From the IMG/VR virus record IMGVR_UViG_3300032770_000087, positions 1 to 26,120 of that record: a stretch of DNA of 26,120 bases; one strand, 5' to 3'. Shown piece after piece: positions 13,627 to 19,282 of the stretch. A model generated the notes under the pieces. It worked only from the letters and a program-made list of their open reading frames with translations. It was not told the origin of the DNA and ran no database searches. The DNA is from a virus. Position 1 is the first letter of the stretch. Each line of letters opens with the position of its first letter. Both the position numbers and the translations under genes were made by a program.

Positions 13627-13703
13627 AGCGGCAACATATCCGCTATCCGACATTAAAGTGCCCTTGATTGGGCGAGTATTTTCCCCGGGAACGGGGTTTT
13701 TTT
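13627..13703 (+). ncRNA. Candidate three-hairpin small RNA
   Basis: Between an extended -10 promoter and a strong terminator lies a 77-base stretch that folds into three hairpins: AGCGG/CCGCT (13627-13644), TGCCC/GGGCG (13659-13674) and CCCCG-GGAA-CGGGG (13683-13696), the last followed by U7. Single-stranded linkers of about 14 and 8 bases could hold a target-pairing sequence. There is no convincing open reading frame. It is transcribed away from terS and toward the small-gene block, and the U7 run should stop it before 13804. It does not match an RNA family that I can name; function is unknown. Confidence 0.6.
13683..13703 (+). terminator. Strong rho-independent terminator
   Basis: CCCCG-GGAA-CGGGG stem-loop (13683-13696) followed by seven T (13697-13703). 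A second CCCGGG lies at 13707-13712 and can pair with the CCCGGG at 13684-13689, giving an alternative helix that would break the terminator. Confidence 0.85.
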
Positions 13704-13753
13704 ATGCCCGGGAATAAATTAATTTTTAGTCTTTTTTTATTTTTCTTGTGGAC

Positions 13754-13784
13754 TATAATGTAGCTCATAACTGTGAAACACAGT
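13754..13784 (+). promoter_or_regulatory. -10 element plus palindromic operator for the 13804 gene block
   Basis: TATAAT (13754-13759) lies 45 bases before the next gene, with only a T-rich stretch in place of a -35. Ten bases on, ACTGTG-AAA-CACAGT (13770-13784) is a perfect 15-base palindrome that would lie just inside the transcript. It could be a repressor site or a 5' leader hairpin. GGAG precedes the start codon at 13804. Confidence 0.5.
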
Positions 13785-13803
13785 GAAAAAATGGAGAATC
13801 AAA

Positions 13804-13959
13804 ATGAAATATAGGCGCGATGATTTTTATAATGATGTATTAGATTTGGCGAATGACAAATACGGTCTTGATCATATAAATTTTATCAAAGAACTTTCTA
13901 CTTTAATTGCTTTAATTTGTGATGCTAATTTAATTAAAGAAAAGATAGAAACAAAATGA
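13804..13959 (+). CDS. Small hypothetical protein, 51 residues
   Basis: ATG 13804 behind TGGAGAATC opens a 51-residue frame (MKYRRDDFYNDVLDLANDKY, then helical to KEKIETK). A helical, slightly acidic protein of no recognised family. It overlaps the next gene by four bases (ATGA), starting the plus-strand small-gene run. Confidence 0.6.
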   Translation: MKYRRDDFYNDVLDLANDKYGLDHINFIKELSTLIALICDANLIKEKIETK

Positions 13960-14159
13960 GTTGGATTAAAGTAACCGATAAAAAGCCCGAACATGATCAA
14001 TGGTGCTGGATATTTATTCCACCGAAGCTCGTGATATATGGTTGTTACGATCAAGATTGTGGCGATTGGTTTTATGGATCGATCGAGAATTATTGGCCAG
14101 AAGAAGAGGTAACTCATTGGATGCCTTATTTTACGCCGGAGCCGCCACATGACGTTTAA
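13956..14159 (+). CDS. DUF551-like small phage protein
   Basis: A 67-residue protein with the DUF551 layout: start 'MSWIKVTDKKPEHDQWCWI', central strand 'YGCYDQDCGDWFYG', and end 'VTHWMPYFTPEPP'. DUF551 proteins (W.....P....V.....V.HW.PLP..P) are common in phages and prophages and have no settled function. Overlaps neighbours by four and eleven bases. Confidence 0.8.
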   Translation: MSWIKVTDKKPEHDQWCWIFIPPKLVIYGCYDQDCGDWFYGSIENYWPEEEVTHWMPYFTPEPPHDV

Positions 14160-14340
14160 GTTCAAGTGCAAACGAGTTTACGGTCGAACACTTTTTTATC
14201 CAATAGATGAAGCTGGCAAGAGTTTGCTTAAGATTTTTAGGCGAACGTGTATAGATGGCCAAAAGCACATGGGTTTGCTTAAGTCTATTTTGCCTATTGA
14301 AATAGAGTATGAATCAATAAATTGGGATGAAAGTAAATGA
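14149..14340 (+). CDS. Small basic hypothetical protein, 63 residues
   Basis: Starts MTFKFKCKRVYGRTLFYPID within the end of the DUF551 gene, with only GGAGCC upstream. Small beta-rich and basic, containing 'LLKIFRRTCIDGQKHMGLLK'. It is coupled to the next gene by a four-base ATGA overlap. No motif recognised. Confidence 0.6.
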   Translation: MTFKFKCKRVYGRTLFYPIDEAGKSLLKIFRRTCIDGQKHMGLLKSILPIEIEYESINWDESK

Positions 14341-14582
14341 GCGAGCTTAATCAAGAAAAGATTCTAGAATGTTATGATCATTTGCATCAGCTCGTTTTAA
14401 AGTTTATTCATGAGGGTTTTCCGGAAGAAGCTCATGTTGCTGTAACTCATATTATGTCGATGGTTATCGTCGCTGAAGCGGCTTTGTTTAAAGAAAATGT
14501 AGAACAGGTTATGGAAAAGTACTTCGATAAAATTGGAGATATCAGTAATCGCGTGGTCACAAAAGGAGATAAAGTTGAATAA
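14337..14582 (+). CDS. Helical hypothetical protein, 81 residues
   Basis: Starts MSELNQEKILECYDHLHQLV with GATGAAAG upstream. Almost all helix ('FPEEAHVAVTHIMSMVIVAE', then 'AALFKENVEQVMEKYFDKIG'). Ends 'VVTKGDKVE', overlapping the next gene's TTG start by eight bases. Possibly a small dimeric helical bundle; no family recognised. Confidence 0.65.
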   Translation: MSELNQEKILECYDHLHQLVLKFIHEGFPEEAHVAVTHIMSMVIVAEAALFKENVEQVMEKYFDKIGDISNRVVTKGDKVE

Positions 14583-14715
14583 AGGTTTATTCAAATCGTT
14601 TTTTTTTAAGATTCTTTTAGCCTGTATTTTAGGTGTTCTGGCCTTTTATACGTTTGCTTTAATGTACGAGCATCTGTTTGGAAAAGCGCCAGTTTGTAAA
14701 ACTTTTCAAGCGTGA
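14575..14715 (+). CDS. Small single-pass membrane protein (TTG start)
   Basis: TTG 14575 is seven bases after AAAAGGAG and starts a 46-residue frame, first residues LNKGLFKSFFFK. Residues 13-32 (ILLACILGVLAFYTFALMYE) form one membrane helix, followed by a short polar tail ending CKTFQA. An upstream in-frame ATG is in the preceding gene and has no ribosome binding site. It might be a small holin-like or host-envelope protein, but with one helix and no lysis genes nearby I leave it unassigned. Its end overlaps a convergent gene by ten bases. Confidence 0.6.
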   Translation: MNKGLFKSFFFKILLACILGVLAFYTFALMYEHLFGKAPVCKTFQA

Positions 14716-14903
14716 TTTCCCGTTGGGCCAAAAAGCTGATCCAAGGCGTCGGCTCTTTCCTGATCCGACGCATCGGGATCGTCAAGGGTTTCTTCTGCCT
14801 CTCGGTTAGCTCTCTCTCTTTCCATCTCATATTCAAAGCCAAAGTCATGAGAAGTAGGGATGTGTATGTCAACTAGGTGCGCAAAAATCAATGTCAAAAG
14901 CAT
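14706..14903 (-). CDS. Small acidic protein with hydrophobic N-terminus, 65 residues
   Basis: The N-terminus MLLTLIFAHLVDIHIPTS is hydrophobic but short; the rest is a charged helix ('FEYEMERERANREAEETLDD') and 'SDQERADALDQLFGPTG'. Perhaps peripheral to the membrane. It follows the 14910 gene by six bases. The ribosome binding site is poor, so coupling is likely. Function unknown. Confidence 0.55.
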   Translation of the reverse strand: MLLTLIFAHLVDIHIPTSHDFGFEYEMERERANREAEETLDDPDASDQERADALDQLFGPTGNHA

Positions 14904-14909
14904 AGTTTC

Positions 14910-15050
14910 TCAAAAGGGTTGTTTATCCGATTTGAGCGACTCTATCATTTCCTTGAGTTCTTGCAAAGCTTTTAAGATATCTTTGTTCTGAAAATAGAGA
15001 GACTTGACATTGTCTTCCATAGTATATGTTTTTTTTGGCTGTTCGTTCAT
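14910..15050 (-). CDS. Small hypothetical protein, 46 residues
   Basis: ATG 15050 is preceded by AAAAAGGAGCAAA, an excellent ribosome binding site. Encodes a 46-residue polar helical protein (MNEQPKKTYTMEDNVKSLYF, then 'NKDILKALQELKEMIESLK'). No family recognised. First gene after the 90-base gap that contains interleaved inverted repeats. Confidence 0.6.
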   Translation of the reverse strand: MNEQPKKTYTMEDNVKSLYFQNKDILKALQELKEMIESLKSDKQPF

Positions 15051-15140
15051 TTTGCTCCTTTTTCAGGTCAATTTTCCTACAACGTCTGATAAACGCTGCT
15101 ATGTTTGGTAAAAAGACGTCGTTTATTCATATTCAATTCT

Positions 15141-15224
15141 TTAATATATTTTGTTAAGAAATTTCGTCAAATATTTGCTTGGTTTGTGAAGAAACGCCAA
15201 AGTCTTTTTTTTAATTTTACTCAT
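15141..15224 (-). CDS. Possible basic 27-residue peptide
   Basis: ATG 15224 lies within the end of the upstream gene (eight-base overlap) and opens a 27-residue frame, MSKIKKKTLAFLHKPSKYLT then KFLNKIY. The peptide is basic and amphipathic. It has no ribosome binding site of its own, so it would need coupled translation. It may be chance. Confidence 0.25.
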   Translation of the reverse strand: MSKIKKKTLAFLHKPSKYLTKFLNKIY

Positions 15225-15420
15225 CGTCGGTCCAGTCTTGTTCGCCATAAAGTTCCCTGGCTGTCGCAGTTCTAACCCACAAGTTAAAGAATTGTCCGTT
15301 AATAAATATACGTACAGGTTCGATTGATCGGTCGCGTAGTTCGCGTTCATCGTTGGGTTCTAAGATTAGGTCGATATAAGTTTCATCATCGATGGTTTCG
15401 CAAATCGTGCGCATTTTCAT
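15217..15420 (-). CDS. Phage hypothetical protein, 67 residues
   Basis: Starts MKMRTICETIDDETYIDLIL and continues 'VRIFINGQFFNLWVRTATAR', ending 'GEQDWTDDE'. A small beta-rich acidic protein. Longer in-frame starts exist within the RusA gene, but the N-terminal residues they add are only its shadow. The start is weak (ACAGG upstream), with a 35-base overlap with rusA. It may cooperate with or be co-regulated with RusA. Confidence 0.55.
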   Translation of the reverse strand: MKMRTICETIDDETYIDLILEPNDERELRDRSIEPVRIFINGQFFNLWVRTATARELYGEQDWTDDE

Positions 15421-15844
15421 CCGGTTGTTGGCAAACCTGTTCAACGGGAAATATCCTAACATAAGTGCCCGGCTTCGAGGAATAAACTTTTTTAGCATGA
15501 ACCTCTACAATCTGAGAGTCGTTTTTAATGACCACTTCGTTCAAAACATCATATAAGAATTTTTCAAGGTTATCTATATCGGGCTTGACCATGTGATGGT
15601 AGGTCCCATTTAACATAGCGCGTTGTTTAACTTTAGATGTAGATTTAGGGATTGGCATATGAAAGATAACATCTAAAACAACAGGACAGCCTAAAGGTTC
15701 TTCGCGATATTGCGAGCGAATCTGCCATTTATAGCCTTCTTTAATTTTGTCTTGAGAGTCCCACGTAACAATTTTTCCGCGGTTATTAAATGTTCTTGCT
15801 CGTTTTTTAGGAACTGGATCGCCAAATATATCTAGAGAAATCAT
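15386..15844 (-). CDS. rusA: RusA-type Holliday junction resolvase
   Basis: A 152-residue endonuclease that cuts four-way DNA junctions made during phage recombination and packaging. It shows 'FGDPVPKKRART' (residues 7-18), 'VVLDVIFHMPIPK', and the catalytic block 'MVKPDIDNLEKFLYDVLNEV' followed by 'VIKNDSQIVEVHAKK'. D89, D91 and D109 match the Mg-binding aspartates of RusA (D70, D72, D91 in E. coli), and K119 the following basic residue. In many homologues D109 is preceded by another Asp; here it is Asn. ATG 15844 has GAGG at correct spacing; a GTG six bases further up is too close to the site. Confidence 0.9.
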   Translation of the reverse strand: MISLDIFGDPVPKKRARTFNNRGKIVTWDSQDKIKEGYKWQIRSQYREEPLGCPVVLDVIFHMPIPKSTSKVKQRAMLNGTYHHMVKPDIDNLEKFLYDVLNEVVIKNDSQIVEVHAKKVYSSKPGTYVRIFPVEQVCQQPDENAHDLRNHR

Positions 15845-15877
15845 ATTCACCTCATCTTTTAAATAGACGGAAGCAAA

Positions 15878-16093
15878 TTAATTTCCAATTAAATTTTTTC
15901 CTATAAGGTCCTCAGCTTTTAATTTTTTGTTGGTCCCGTTTTCTATTCCTCTAGCCTTTAGAGGATGAATCGGTTCTCCTTTTAGGTATTTGTGCAAAGA
16001 GGAACGATGAATATGACAGTCTTTGCAGAACTGGACTTTGGTGATTCCGGAATTAACGAGATACTCTTCTATAAGTTGGGCTGATGTCTTCAT
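15878..16093 (-). CDS. Cro-like HTH repressor
   Basis: A 71-residue DNA-binding protein starting MKTSAQLIEEYLVNSGITKV. The helix-turn-helix is residues 17-40 ('ITKVQFCKDCHIHRSSLHKY'), followed by a short C-terminal stretch, so the size is that of a Cro or small repressor with no oligomerisation or cleavage domain. A longer in-frame start at 16276 is rejected because it would include the operator region. The leader has little ribosome binding site. It is divergent from the recombination genes and probably binds the TGTCTA palindromes 30-75 bases upstream of its start. Confidence 0.8.
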   Translation of the reverse strand: MKTSAQLIEEYLVNSGITKVQFCKDCHIHRSSLHKYLKGEPIHPLKARGIENGTNKKLKAEDLIGKNLIGN

Positions 16094-16122
16094 GAGAAAA
16101 GAATAAAAAAAGAGAGAATTTT

Positions 16123-16168
16123 TGTCTAGGTCGACTTTTTTTTCTTGTATAAAATGTCTAGGTAGACA
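16123..16168. promoter_or_regulatory. Tandem operator sites between repressor and recombination genes
   Basis: TGTCTA-GG-TAGACA (16155-16168) is a perfect inverted repeat. TGTCTAGGTCGACT (16123-16136) has the same left half and a diverged right half. Their centres are 32 bp apart, three helical turns, so dimers could cooperate on one face of the DNA. Half-site-like copies occur at 16303-16308 (AGTCTA) and about 16363-16368 (TAGACA). The likely ligand is the Cro-like protein at 15878-16093. Confidence 0.6.
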
Positions 16169-16190
16169 TATACTCGACTGTAATAAACAA

Positions 16191-16210
16191 CCCCTAGTTA
16201 GAGCTAGGGG
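16191..16210. promoter_or_regulatory. CCCCTAG/CTAGGGG hairpin in the divergent regulatory region
   Basis: CCCCTAG-TTAGAG-CTAGGGG is a perfect 7-bp stem. On the minus strand it is followed by TTGTTTATT (a weak U-tract), so it might terminate minus-strand transcripts entering from the recombination genes. On the plus strand it lies three bases before TATAAT (16213-16218). It could equally be a second operator class. Confidence 0.45.
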
Positions 16211-16293
16211 TCTATAATGGAAAACCACATGAAAAAAGAGTTGTTTCTTAAGAATAGCCTCAAATCTATTTTCCAAAAAGAACTTTCGCGTGG

Positions 16294-16322
16294 TTGACCT
16301 TTAGTCTAGTCCAATGTAAACA
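16294..16322 (+). promoter_or_regulatory. Promoter for the recombination genes
   Basis: TTGACC (16294-16299), 17-base spacer and TAAACA (16317-16322) give a good -35 and a modest -10. The start of transcription would be about 16330, leaving a short leader with ACAGGAGAT before ATG 16346. An AGTCTA half-site (16303-16308) lies in the spacer, so the Cro-like protein could repress it. Confidence 0.5.
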
Positions 16323-16345
16323 AAATATTTTACAGGAGATTAGTA

Positions 16346-16441
16346 ATGATTGGATTAAGTCGATTAGACATGTGGCCAGATGATGAGCCAGAAGAAGAAA
16401 ACCTAAAGGAGGAATATGATGAACCAGCAGATTTCGAGTGA
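16346..16441 (+). CDS. 31-residue acidic leader gene of the recombination operon
   Basis: ATG 16346 has CAGGAG upstream. The frame codes MIGLSRLDMWPDDEPEEENL and continues to YDEPADFE. It overlaps the ERF start in another frame and includes its ribosome binding site. Strongly acidic; may be a DNA-mimic-like peptide or just a translational leader. No family known. Confidence 0.5.
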   Translation: MIGLSRLDMWPDDEPEEENLKEEYDEPADFE

Positions 16442-17021
16442 AAATATCGGCAAGCTAGCGGAAGCACTTGCCAAAGCTCAAAGCACAATGCAAGAGGCCA
16501 AACAGGACGCGAAGAATCCTTTCTTCAAGTCTAACTATGCAGATCTTACCAGCGTATGGAGAGCTTGCAGAAGATCTCTAACTGAAAATGGACTTTCTAT
16601 CTCCCATTCAACGATGCTATCAGATGGGGAGATCATTTTGGTCACAACACTTTTGCATTCATCGGGCGAATGGCAGCGAGGATATTATCCGCTGATGCTA
16701 GCAAAGCGCGATGCTCAATCCATGGGCTCGGCGATCACATATGCAAAAAGATATGCGCTAGCTGCAATGGTTGGGGTTTGTGCAGAAGGCGAAGATGATG
16801 ATGCAGAAGCTACAATGGATCGTAAAGCTTCTATTTCCGATGATCAACTCAAGCTTTTGATCAAGTCAATTGGCGACAATACGGAAGCAAAAGACATCAT
16901 TCTGAAAAGGTTCTCAGCGAAAGCGTTGAATGAGATCCCTAAAGATAGCTTTGCTACAGTGATGAATTGGCTAGAGACGCAAAACAAGGAGAAAGCAAAT
17001 GGAAAAACAAGAGTGGCTTAA
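16419..17021 (+). CDS. erf: ERF-family single-strand annealing protein
   Basis: A 200-residue ERF (essential recombination function) protein that anneals complementary single strands, working with the exonuclease encoded next. It has the family core: 'IGKLAEALAKAQSTMQEAK' near the start, 'NPFFKSNYADLTSVWRACR' (30-50), 'TENGLSISHSTML', 'ILVTTLLHSSGEWQRGYYPL', and 'GSAITYAKRYALAAMVGV' (about 105-122), then an acidic linker 'CAEGEDDDAE' and a helical tail. Two ATGs stand three bases apart (16416 and 16419); AAAGGAGG is better spaced for the second. Overlaps the exonuclease gene by 23 bases. Confidence 0.92.
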   Translation: MNQQISSENIGKLAEALAKAQSTMQEAKQDAKNPFFKSNYADLTSVWRACRRSLTENGLSISHSTMLSDGEIILVTTLLHSSGEWQRGYYPLMLAKRDAQSMGSAITYAKRYALAAMVGVCAEGEDDDAEATMDRKASISDDQLKLLIKSIGDNTEAKDIILKRFSAKALNEIPKDSFATVMNWLETQNKEKANGKTRVA

Positions 17022-17871
17022 GGCTAGAAAGATCGGTTCAAGCGATGCGATTGTAATCATGGGATGCGCTCCAAGGGAGTGGGAGATAAACACTCCCTAT
17101 AAGCTATGGCAGCAGAGGATCAATCAAACCGAGACAACAGAGACATTTGCCATGCAGAAAGGCAAAGCCTATGAAGAAAATGTAATCGCATGGGCTGAAG
17201 ATGAATTTGGGATATTGCTTGAAAGACAAAAGCTTATGTTCCACGCAGAGCATGAATTTATGTCGGCAACGCTTGATGCGATTTCTTACGATGGCAGAGT
17301 CATCATTGAGGCCAAAGTTAGCGGCAACTCTTTCATGCAGGTTTCAGCCGGGAAGATTCCCGCAACTTATTATCCTCAGGTACAGCATCAACTCGAAGTA
17401 TCTGGGGCTGAAAAAGCTTATCTTGTAGCCATGATGGTAGGAGATTCAGATGATGAACATATGATTGCAAGCATAGAAGTGGCAAGAGATGACAAGTATA
17501 TTGCAGAGATGATCAAGAAAGAAAAGGTTTTTTGGGATTGTCTTGTGTCTTATACGCCGCCAGATCTAACAAGCTGGGATTATGTCGAGAGGCAAGATTC
17601 GCTTTGGGATGAGGCTGCATACGAGCTCATTATGCTTGATAAAGAGCTTGAGCAGTATGAAGACCTCAAAAAGAAGCGGGACTCGATTAGAGACCGTTTA
17701 ATCGAGCTTGCTAACGGTCGTAATACAAGAGGTGGGGGAGTGAAGCTTACTCAAACCTTCCCAAAAGGCCGGATCAATTATGAAGTCATACCAGAACTTA
17801 AGCTTGTGGACTTAGAGAAATATCGAGAGCCCGCAAAAGAGAGATGGACTCTTTCAAAATATGGTAGCTGA
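16999..17871 (+). CDS. YqaJ-type viral recombinase exonuclease
   Basis: A 290-residue 5'-3' double-strand exonuclease of the YqaJ/lambda-exo (PD-(D/E)XK) superfamily. It shows 'KARKIGSSDAIVIMG' (8-22), 'GKAYEENVIAWAED' (55-68), catalytic 'ATLDA' (D93), 'IIEAK' (E104, K106) and 'YYPQVQHQLEV' (Q127-L132), then C-terminal helices with a Lys/Asp coiled coil (210-240). The pairing with ERF is the Red-like two-gene module for homologous recombination. GGTGGGG-type linker near residue 250 is followed by a beta segment. Its ribosome binding site AAGGAG lies within erf, just upstream of ATG 16999. Confidence 0.93.
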   Translation: MEKQEWLKARKIGSSDAIVIMGCAPREWEINTPYKLWQQRINQTETTETFAMQKGKAYEENVIAWAEDEFGILLERQKLMFHAEHEFMSATLDAISYDGRVIIEAKVSGNSFMQVSAGKIPATYYPQVQHQLEVSGAEKAYLVAMMVGDSDDEHMIASIEVARDDKYIAEMIKKEKVFWDCLVSYTPPDLTSWDYVERQDSLWDEAAYELIMLDKELEQYEDLKKKRDSIRDRLIELANGRNTRGGGVKLTQTFPKGRINYEVIPELKLVDLEKYREPAKERWTLSKYGS

Positions 17872-17931
17872 AAAAACGTAGAAATATTATTTTGAAGTTA
17901 CTCTAAAGTTCACAAAAACCTCCTTGGTTTC

Positions 17932-17963
17932 CCGCTAGCCCTAAAAAAGTTAGCGGTTTTTTT
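17932..17963 (+). terminator. Rho-independent terminator after the recombination operon
   Basis: CCGCTAGC (17932-17939) pairs with GTTAGCGG (17949-17956), 8 bp with one G-T, nine-base A-rich loop, then seven T. Lies 60 bases after the YqaJ stop. Confidence 0.9.
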
Positions 17964-18394
17964 ATGCCCAAAAAAGAAGGGGAGTCATCGGACTCCCCGG
18001 TGTTTAGTCAAAAGGCGCTATGGAGAACAGCGCCAGGAGAAAATTTGGTTAAAAAAGGCACCTCTGAATTTATAACTGGAGTCAAAAAATTCAGAACTTG
18101 GGTCGTCGCAGCTATAAAAGCGCTTTCCAAGCTTAGACCATGGTGCCAACAGCCTAGATGAGGAGATCATCAACATCTAACTTGATGCTATATGAAAAAG
18201 AATTTTGTGGAAATTAAATTTTGAGGTGAGATAGTCTCGCGATTACTACAAAAAACCGAGGGGCCCTGGAAGGCCCCCTAACTCGGAAAATAATAAGCTG
18301 TCCGAGATCATAACAGATCGACCAATTAAATCAACAAAAAAGTCGAGTTAGGGGAGTTTTTCAGGGTTCCAAGGTATAAACCGAAGGAATTTTC
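17964..18394. other. Gene-free hairpin-rich region before the replication gene
   Basis: No convincing gene lies here. A 65-codon frame from ATG 17964 exists but begins at the last base of the terminator and has no ribosome binding site. The region holds repeated stem-loops: GGGGAGTC/GACTCCCC (17979-17998, ATCG loop), GGCGCT/AGCGCC (18014-18034), CTGAATTT/AAATTCAG (18064-18094), GATGA/TCATC (about 18157-18171), and the competing helix group at 18256-18361. It could be a structured leader RNA, part of the origin of replication, or both. Confidence 0.5.
18256..18361 (+). promoter_or_regulatory. Switch-like leader with mutually exclusive helices
   Basis: CTCGG at 18282-18286 can pair in three ways: with CCGAG at 18256-18260 (closing a nested GGGCC/GGCCC hairpin), with CCGAG at 18302-18306 (as CTCGGA/TCCGAG), or as part of CCCCTAACTCG (18275-18285) with CGAGTTAGGGG (18344-18354), an 11-bp helix followed by AGTTTTTC. 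The third structure resembles a terminator and the first an antiterminator. TCGAC (18318-18322) and GTCGA (18342-18346) are a further alternative. The next gene, the replication initiator, starts 34 bases later. Confidence 0.55.
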
Positions 18395-19282
18395 ATGGAC
18401 AATTTACACCGAGATTTTAAAGGCATTTGGATACCCAAAGAAATTTGGCTTGATACGAAACTTAGTTATTTTGAAAAACTGCTTTGGGCAGAAATAGATA
18501 GCTTAGATGGGGAAAATCACTGTTATGCTTCTAATGAATATTTTGCAAAATTTTTCAATGCCAAAGAAAAAACCATAAGTGAAGCAATTTCCAGATTGAA
18601 AAAGTTAGGATATGTTTATCTTATCGGGTTTGATGGTAGGACAAGATATCTAAGCACGAAAACTACTCAGGAAAAATTTGAGGAGGCAGCATCCGGAAAA
18701 AACCGGAGGCAGAATCCGGAAAAAACCGGAGGCTCTTCCATAGCAAGTTTAGCAGTGAGGGAGAACAAAGAAGATATCTTAAAAGAAAAAAATTCTAAAA
18801 AAAGAAAAAGCAAAGACGAATCCCCCTCAATTACATTCAATTCTCTAACACGAAGGTTTGAAGGAATAACTGAGGAAGATATTAACGCCTGGAGAAAAGC
18901 ACATCCTTCAGTCAATGTATTGAAAGTGATAGATGAATGCGCAATTTGGGCATTATCGAATCCTCGGGAACATTATCGGATCTCTCTCAATACATTCATG
19001 AAAAATACCGAGCTGAACCATACAACACCTTGGAAGCCTCCCTCAGAACCTACAAAAGAAGTTCCAATTGAAGATATTCAGATTAATAAAAAATTAGCTG
19101 AACAATGGGAGCTTATTTATAATAAAAAACGCATCCAAAATTATGATATACAGGCTAAACCATCAAAGGTTTTATTTTTATTTCCAAATAATCATTCGGA
19201 AGAAATAGAATACACAACGTCAACTGAGGAGTTTAAGAAAAAATGTCATATAAGCTTATTGAAAATGAAGTTAGAAGAATAG
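18395..19282 (+). CDS. Phage replication initiator with winged HTH domain, lambda O-like
   Basis: A 295-residue protein. Residues 5-90 form a winged helix ('FKGIWIPKEIWLDTKLSYFE', 'CYASNEYFAKFFNAKEKTIS', 'EAISRLKKLGYVYLIGF'), matching replisome organiser HTH domains. Residues 96-115 are a charged linker (EEAASGKNRRQNPEKTGGSS) encoded by tandem DNA repeats. The C-terminal half ('FEGITEEDINAWRKAHPSVN', 'DECAIWALSNPREHYRISLN', 'PWKPPSEP') resembles DnaD/DnaT-like or O-type C-terminal domains that load helicase. Architecture (DNA-binding N-terminus, repeats inside the gene, helicase-contact C-terminus) parallels lambda O. AAGGAATTTTC precedes ATG 18395. Confidence 0.75.
   Translation: MDNLHRDFKGIWIPKEIWLDTKLSYFEKLLWAEIDSLDGENHCYASNEYFAKFFNAKEKTISEAISRLKKLGYVYLIGFDGRTRYLSTKTTQEKFEEAASGKNRRQNPEKTGGSSIASLAVRENKEDILKEKNSKKRKSKDESPSITFNSLTRRFEGITEEDINAWRKAHPSVNVLKVIDECAIWALSNPREHYRISLNTFMKNTELNHTTPWKPPSEPTKEVPIEDIQINKKLAEQWELIYNKKRIQNYDIQAKPSKVLFLFPNNHSEEIEYTTSTEEFKKKCHISLLKMKLEE
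18682..18733 (+). repeat. Tandem 23-bp iterons, candidate replication origin
   Basis: Two 23-base copies (18682-18704 and 18705-18727, one mismatch, C to A) and the first six bases of a third (18728-18733). Each contains TCCGG-AAAA-family spacer-CCGGA, an inverted repeat with a six-A loop. They lie inside the initiator gene, and an A-rich tract (about 18767-18815) follows 35 bases later, a plausible unwinding element. This matches the arrangement of the lambda origin in gene O. Confidence 0.65.

Noticed and set aside
16229-16297. 22-codon plus-strand frame (MKKELFLKNSLKSIF...) in the operator region
   Set aside because: No ribosome binding site, only 11 bases after a possible -10, and it ends inside the -35 of the next promoter.
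17964-18161. 65-codon plus-strand frame right after the terminator
   Set aside because: Starts at the last base of the U-tract, lacks a ribosome binding site, and its codons coincide with several perfect hairpins, so structure explains it better.
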